Shown here: positions 60,151 to 64,000 of the stretch, piece after piece | How positions within the stretch are numbered: position 1 is the first letter of the stretch | Layout of the letters: each line of letters opens with the position of its first letter | From: Coprinellus micaceus | Taxonomy: Eukaryota > Basidiomycota > Agaricomycetes > Agaricales > Psathyrellaceae | Direction of reading: 5' to 3' | DNA: 64,000 bases | Assembly: GCA_951394405.1 (NCBI GenBank) | Contig: OX596340.1 | Location: 186,001 to 250,000 of the forward strand | Program-made: the position numbers and the translations under genes | Notes under the pieces: model-generated | The model's database searches: none | What the model saw: the letters and a program-made list of their open reading frames with translations, nothing else | Told to the model about the DNA's origin: nothing

Positions 60151-63107
60151 ATGAAGCCACGGCTCCTGAACATCGTCGTTCTGGGTGGATCCCGCGTTGG
60201 TCAGTGAACTATATCCACCCGACCGTCGTGCGCTCTACTCAGCGCCCGTGTAGGGAAGACATGCCTTATCTCGCGGCTGGTCGAGGTGCGTTGACCGTAC
60301 CGCAGTTAAGCCCCTTTTGACCGAGTATACTCGTGTATTAGGATAGGATCCCTACATTCTATCAAACCACACCAAAGGCCGTGTCCAAGAAGTTCATCGC
60401 GGTGCAGGGCGCAGATTACACTTGCCTCATTACTGATACTGCGGGCCATGTACGTCTTTGATTCCGTATACCCGCACCGATAAACCTCGAGCCCACTCAT
60501 TCGCCCCTAAATCCTAGTCCACATACACACCTATATCCCCGCAGTTCATTATCGGTACACACGCCTTCCTCCTAATCTACTCATAGACAGCAGGGAGAGC
60601 TTTGAACTGGTCAAGCTCATACGCGAAAAGCTCGTGGAATTCTGCTATCCGGGAGGTACAGCGCCCATTGTCTGCATAGGCAACAAGCGCGATCTCGGCA
60701 GTGTGTGAGTGACCTGTCGTTAATAAGCGCCCAAGAACTCATATCCCGTAGTCATGATAGGCGAGAGGTCTCTCTTGACGAAGGCCGCTCCTATGCACTT
60801 CAGATTCAGAGTCCGTTTTTAGAGACAACTATTCGCAGCTACGACGGCATACGTACGTGCGCCCAGGTGTTCGGAGCTCCATTTGGACACTGACTCGTAC
60901 CAGATAAGGCGCTCGAGTCGTGTATCCTCCACCTCAACGGTCAATCTCCCGACATCTGGCACCCACGAAGCATTTCATTCCCCTCGCCAGCCTTGTACTC
61001 CCTGTCGCGAGCGTGCTGGAGCCTTCACGGCGTTGTAAATGAAGCCTTTCACAACCTCTTCCGGTCGTCCGTCGACCACGTTAACTCTCAATTGGCGCAA
61101 GTTGATGTCGCACGACAAGCGGCGACGCGCTTGGTCTCTCCTCCACCCTCATCGCAACCTCTCCCACCAGCCAGCTCAACACTCAGCACCATCGCTGGCT
61201 CCCCCAATGCTGTCGCGATCCCGTCTAGTCCATCCACCTCTCAAGACGAAGCCGATGCCAGCGCGACATTGACAGCGTCGGAGCCGGTCCTGAAGGGCAT
61301 CTGGTCTCGGCACCAAGCCTCTGTGAAGACCAAGTCCAACACATCCCCTACAAGTTTGCCAGAGGCGGCCACGATCGATGTGGACCTCCAGGTCGAAGAT
61401 CTAGTCTCTAATCCTCCAAAGTTCACCCAGGCGCTGGAGGCGGCCATAGGGCAGATCAATCGTGCGACTCATCGCTCCCCGTCGTACTGGGCTCGGAAAG
61501 TCCCTGACGAAGTGGTGCGGCCGAGCGACGCAGATCAAGCAGCGTACTATAACATTTGCAAAATATTCCTCTCAATATCAGAAGACAGGATTGCCTCGAA
61601 GGCTCTCATTCGTTTTACCGAAGACGATGCACAAGTGGTCTTGGACACCCTGCAGCTGGTGCGTCCTCACCTCCTTCCGTCAATACAGCTTCCTCACCAC
61701 CATTCAAGGTCCTAGACTCCGAGATCAAATCCATGACACAAGCCGACCGATCGTGTCTCCTCCACCTCCTCCTCAAGCTCGCGAAGGAATCTGGGAGACA
61801 CCCGGAGTGCCTCATTCTAGCTGACATCACTGTCCAAGACAACGAAGCAGTCGCGGCCGGTCACTTCGGAGAAATATGGAGGGGTAGCTTCCGCGGGCGG
61901 CCAGTCTGCATGAAAGTTGTTAAGGTTTATCAGAAGTCGGACGTGGCTAAATTGCTCAAGGTGCGTGACGGGAGGCGTCTCGAGCGGAGCTCCGCTGATC
62001 TCGACGCAAACAGGTCTTCTCCCGAGAAGCCATCCTCTGGAGTCAACTGAGTCACCCAAATCTACTCCCGTTCTATGGGATCCATAGGTTGGACGATAGT
62101 ATCGGGCGCATTTGTCTCATCGCGCCTTGGATGGAGAATGGTTGTCTGCCGGATTATTTGATTAAGCGCCCCAGCGCTAATCGCTTCGCGTTGGTGCGTG
62201 AATTCCCCAAATAGAGAAGCGATCACTGACGATGCCACACCCTCAGTCCAAGGACGTCTGTGATGGCCTCCAGTACCTACATAACCATGGAATAATTCAC
62301 GGAGATCTCAAAGGGGTACGTCTCCTCGGATTCCATGCCTATAAATCTTCACTGACATCCAATTCGGGTTTCAGGTCAACGTCCTCATCACTCAGTGCGG
62401 GAAAGCTTGCGTTGCCGACTTTGGTCTATCGTCAGTTGCAGAGAGTGATGTAACAAGGTGGTCATCGTTTGCAAGCTCGACGGCGCCAGGAGGTACAGCG
62501 CGATGGCAAGCGCCTGAATTATTCAACCCGGATGTGGACGCGATCAAACCGACAAAGATGAGCGATATTTACTCCCTGGGCTGTGTGTTCTACGAAGTGG
62601 GCATTCTCTTCTCTTCTATAGATCATTTTGACTCTCGAGGTTGATTTGCACAAACAGATATTCACAGGCCGGATCCCATTTTATGAAGCGCCTCGCGAGC
62701 CCACTGTGATCTCTTGGGTGCAGTCTGGGAAGAAACCTTCCAAGCCTTCGCATGAGGGACCTCCATTCCTAGAGTGGGGTCTGTCTGACGCACTTTGGCA
62801 GTCATGCATCGAAGAATCTTGGGTCCCCATCCCCGAGGAGAGACCAACGATCCCTTACCTTTCACTGAAACTCGCCACTTTTTCTCGATCCCGGACGACA
62901 CCATCGCCGCGGGGACCCTCCCAGGACCTGCACAGCAGGGAGGCTTGGCTGTCCCCGGTGGAGGTACGGAACTCGGCCAGGTGGAGTCGGCCAATGGTGC
63001 GCAGGGGATCGGCGAAGAGTGTCTCTGGTCTCACCCAAATGTCGGGCAGGGATGTCGATCGTGGTTCTACGGCGAGCTGGCTGGAGTGGTTCCCGATATC
63101 GATTTGA
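60151..63107 (+). CDS. Ras-like GTPase domain fused to a TKL-like protein kinase
   Basis: Exons 60151-60199, 60254-60285, 60342-60449, 60545-60704, 60752-60852, 60904-61658, 61709-61960, 62014-62193, 62247-62315, 62375-62596, 62658-63107. The GTPase part has P-loop GGSRVGKT, TFYQTTPKAV, DTAGH, THAFLLIYS, GNKRDL and REVSLDEGRSYALQ..FLETTIRSYDGI. The exon ending at 60852 joins in phase to the exon leading into a ~250-aa linker (Ser/Pro-rich). The kinase follows: GHFGEIWRG, VCMKVV (Lys), LSHPNLLPFYG, HGDLKG in place of HRD, ADFGLS and WQAPELF. Two defects in the GTPase part: the switch II segment between DTAGH and the next strand is missing, and one base is lacking near 60583 (IYS/DSRESFELV lie in adjacent frames). 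By family the kinase should phosphorylate Ser/Thr or Tyr; no target known. Confidence 0.75.
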
Positions 63108-63179
63108 GGCAAGTGAAATGTTGTCTGTAATGGTTTGCTACATGTACAATGTTGTATGTTTATATGGGTAGCATCTCGA

Positions 63180-64000
63180 TCAAATATGGGGTACAAAAGA
63201 CGACCATTCTACTGTACGGTGCGCGCTGCGGGTAAGCCAAGCGAGGTCGTAGAATGCGAGGGAAATGAGTATGACCCTGGCCGGGACATAAAGGAAGATG
63301 ACGATCTGTCCAATCTTCTTGGAGCATATTACCACATACCAGAGGGCTGAGGGAAATGTCCTCCACACACGTAATCCCACCGGCCATTGGAATAGGAACA
63401 CAAGAAGGAACGTCGGCATTAGGGGCACAGGTGAAGCGGTGACGCAAAGCGAGGATATACGCCATAGCAGGAGGGGGATATGTGACGTGCCTATTTGGAG
63501 GTTCCACGCGATGCAGTGGATGGCACCGAATGCTGAAGCAAGAGAAAGCCCTGTGAGCTGGGTGATAGCATGGTTCGCGATGAACCTTGCAGGGCCCCCA
63601 ACGCGGACATCGCACCACAGTGGTAAAGCATGGAACATCGGGAACCTAGAGTCAGAGCTGTTGGGGTCTTCCGAGTCGTAGGACAAAGAGGAGTCATCGC
63701 CCTCTCCGTGCGCTTTGTATTGTATGATAGCTCGGAGACGCCCAACAATTCTCACGAAAAGTCGGAGAACCTTGCGACAGCATGCTATATGCGAGAGGTC
63801 TATATCTCAAATTCGTGTGATCCATGAGCAGCAGGAAGGCACTGACCTTTCGCAATCCAGAACGGCGCTTGCAGGGCACTCTTCAATGCAACTCGGTACT
63901 GCTGCTTTACTGGAGGTGCCGTGTCGGACTTGGGGGAATATGCCGTGGGGCTTGGTAGGGACTCGTGCCTCAGGTCCCAATCCCGCGAGGAACGAACATG
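63180..64000 (-). CDS. Agaricomycete polytopic membrane protein, copy D (partial)
   Basis: Exons 64000+-63847 and 63784-63180 with a 62-nt phase-1 intron at the family position (APFWIAK before the donor, as FWAAK in copy C). Blocks: SRFPMFHALPLWCD, ITQLTGLSLASAFGAIHCIAWNLQ, IVIFLYVPARVILISLAFYDLAWL and VEWSSFVPHI at the C-terminus. The rest lies beyond the right edge. It converges with the kinase gene, with only 72 bp between the two stop codons. Confidence 0.85.

Noticed and set aside
60545..60587. A 32-nt intron (GTACAC...CATAG) as an explanation of the GTPase frame break
   Set aside because: It would restore frame and has a plausible branch site, but it removes THAFLLIYS, a strand conserved in Ras proteins, and is shorter than any other intron here. 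A frame break is the simpler reading.
60853..60893. A stop codon ending a separate Ras gene at 60893
   Set aside because: The stop lies just beyond a canonical GTACGT donor; splicing to 60904 keeps Ras-like sequence (YDGIHKALESC) and enters the kinase frame.

Overview
The window is nuclear DNA of a filamentous basidiomycete, almost certainly an Agaricomycete. Genes are split by many short GT-AG introns, mostly with GTACGT or GTGAGT donors and usually 45-75 nt. It carries several protein families that are expanded in mushroom-forming fungi: an uncharacterised polytopic membrane family with a conserved LQMGGF block, MYND-finger proteins, seven-TM proteins, F-box-like proteins, TPR-CHAT proteins and TKL-like kinases. 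Two housekeeping genes anchor it: a PHO84-type phosphate transporter and the small GTPase Rho1. The species cannot be named from sequence alone. All exon boundaries were worked out by eye from reading frame, splice signals and paralogue comparison; summed exon lengths divide by three wherever I call a gene intact.

Layout. 1-16 kb: a large inverted duplication. Each arm holds one membrane-family gene (A, 5' end outside the window; B) and one tRNA-Ser(AGA); the arms enclose the phosphate transporter and a stretch of repeats and MITEs. A third, decayed copy of the gene+tRNA module lies at 16.35-16.8 kb. 17-24.8 kb: two tandem F-box-like paralogues, a third full membrane-family gene (C), and an intronless F-box-like gene. 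24.9-35.6 kb: a MYND-family pseudogene that has lost its finger, a seven-TM gene, an intact MYND gene and a complete TPR-CHAT protease-like gene. 36.4-52 kb: rho1, flanked by two oppositely oriented arrays of structured hairpin units with intron-like signals between them; I see no protein gene in the arrays. 53-60 kb: a second MYND + seven-TM pair, each with an apparent frameshift, and between them a secreted DUF1996 protein with a 5-nt micro-exon. 60-64 kb: a Ras-like GTPase domain spliced in frame to a TKL-like kinase, and a fourth membrane-family gene (D) running off the window.

How the genes relate. Rho1 (wall synthesis and polarity) and the phosphate transporter are core genes with introns of about 90-1000 nt, while the lineage-specific families have introns of about 50-70 nt. 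The MYND/seven-TM/CHAT/GTPase-kinase set looks like accessory sensing or cell-death gene content undergoing duplication and decay. The strongest candidate for something undescribed is the hairpin array on both sides of rho1; the second is the GTPase-kinase fusion.
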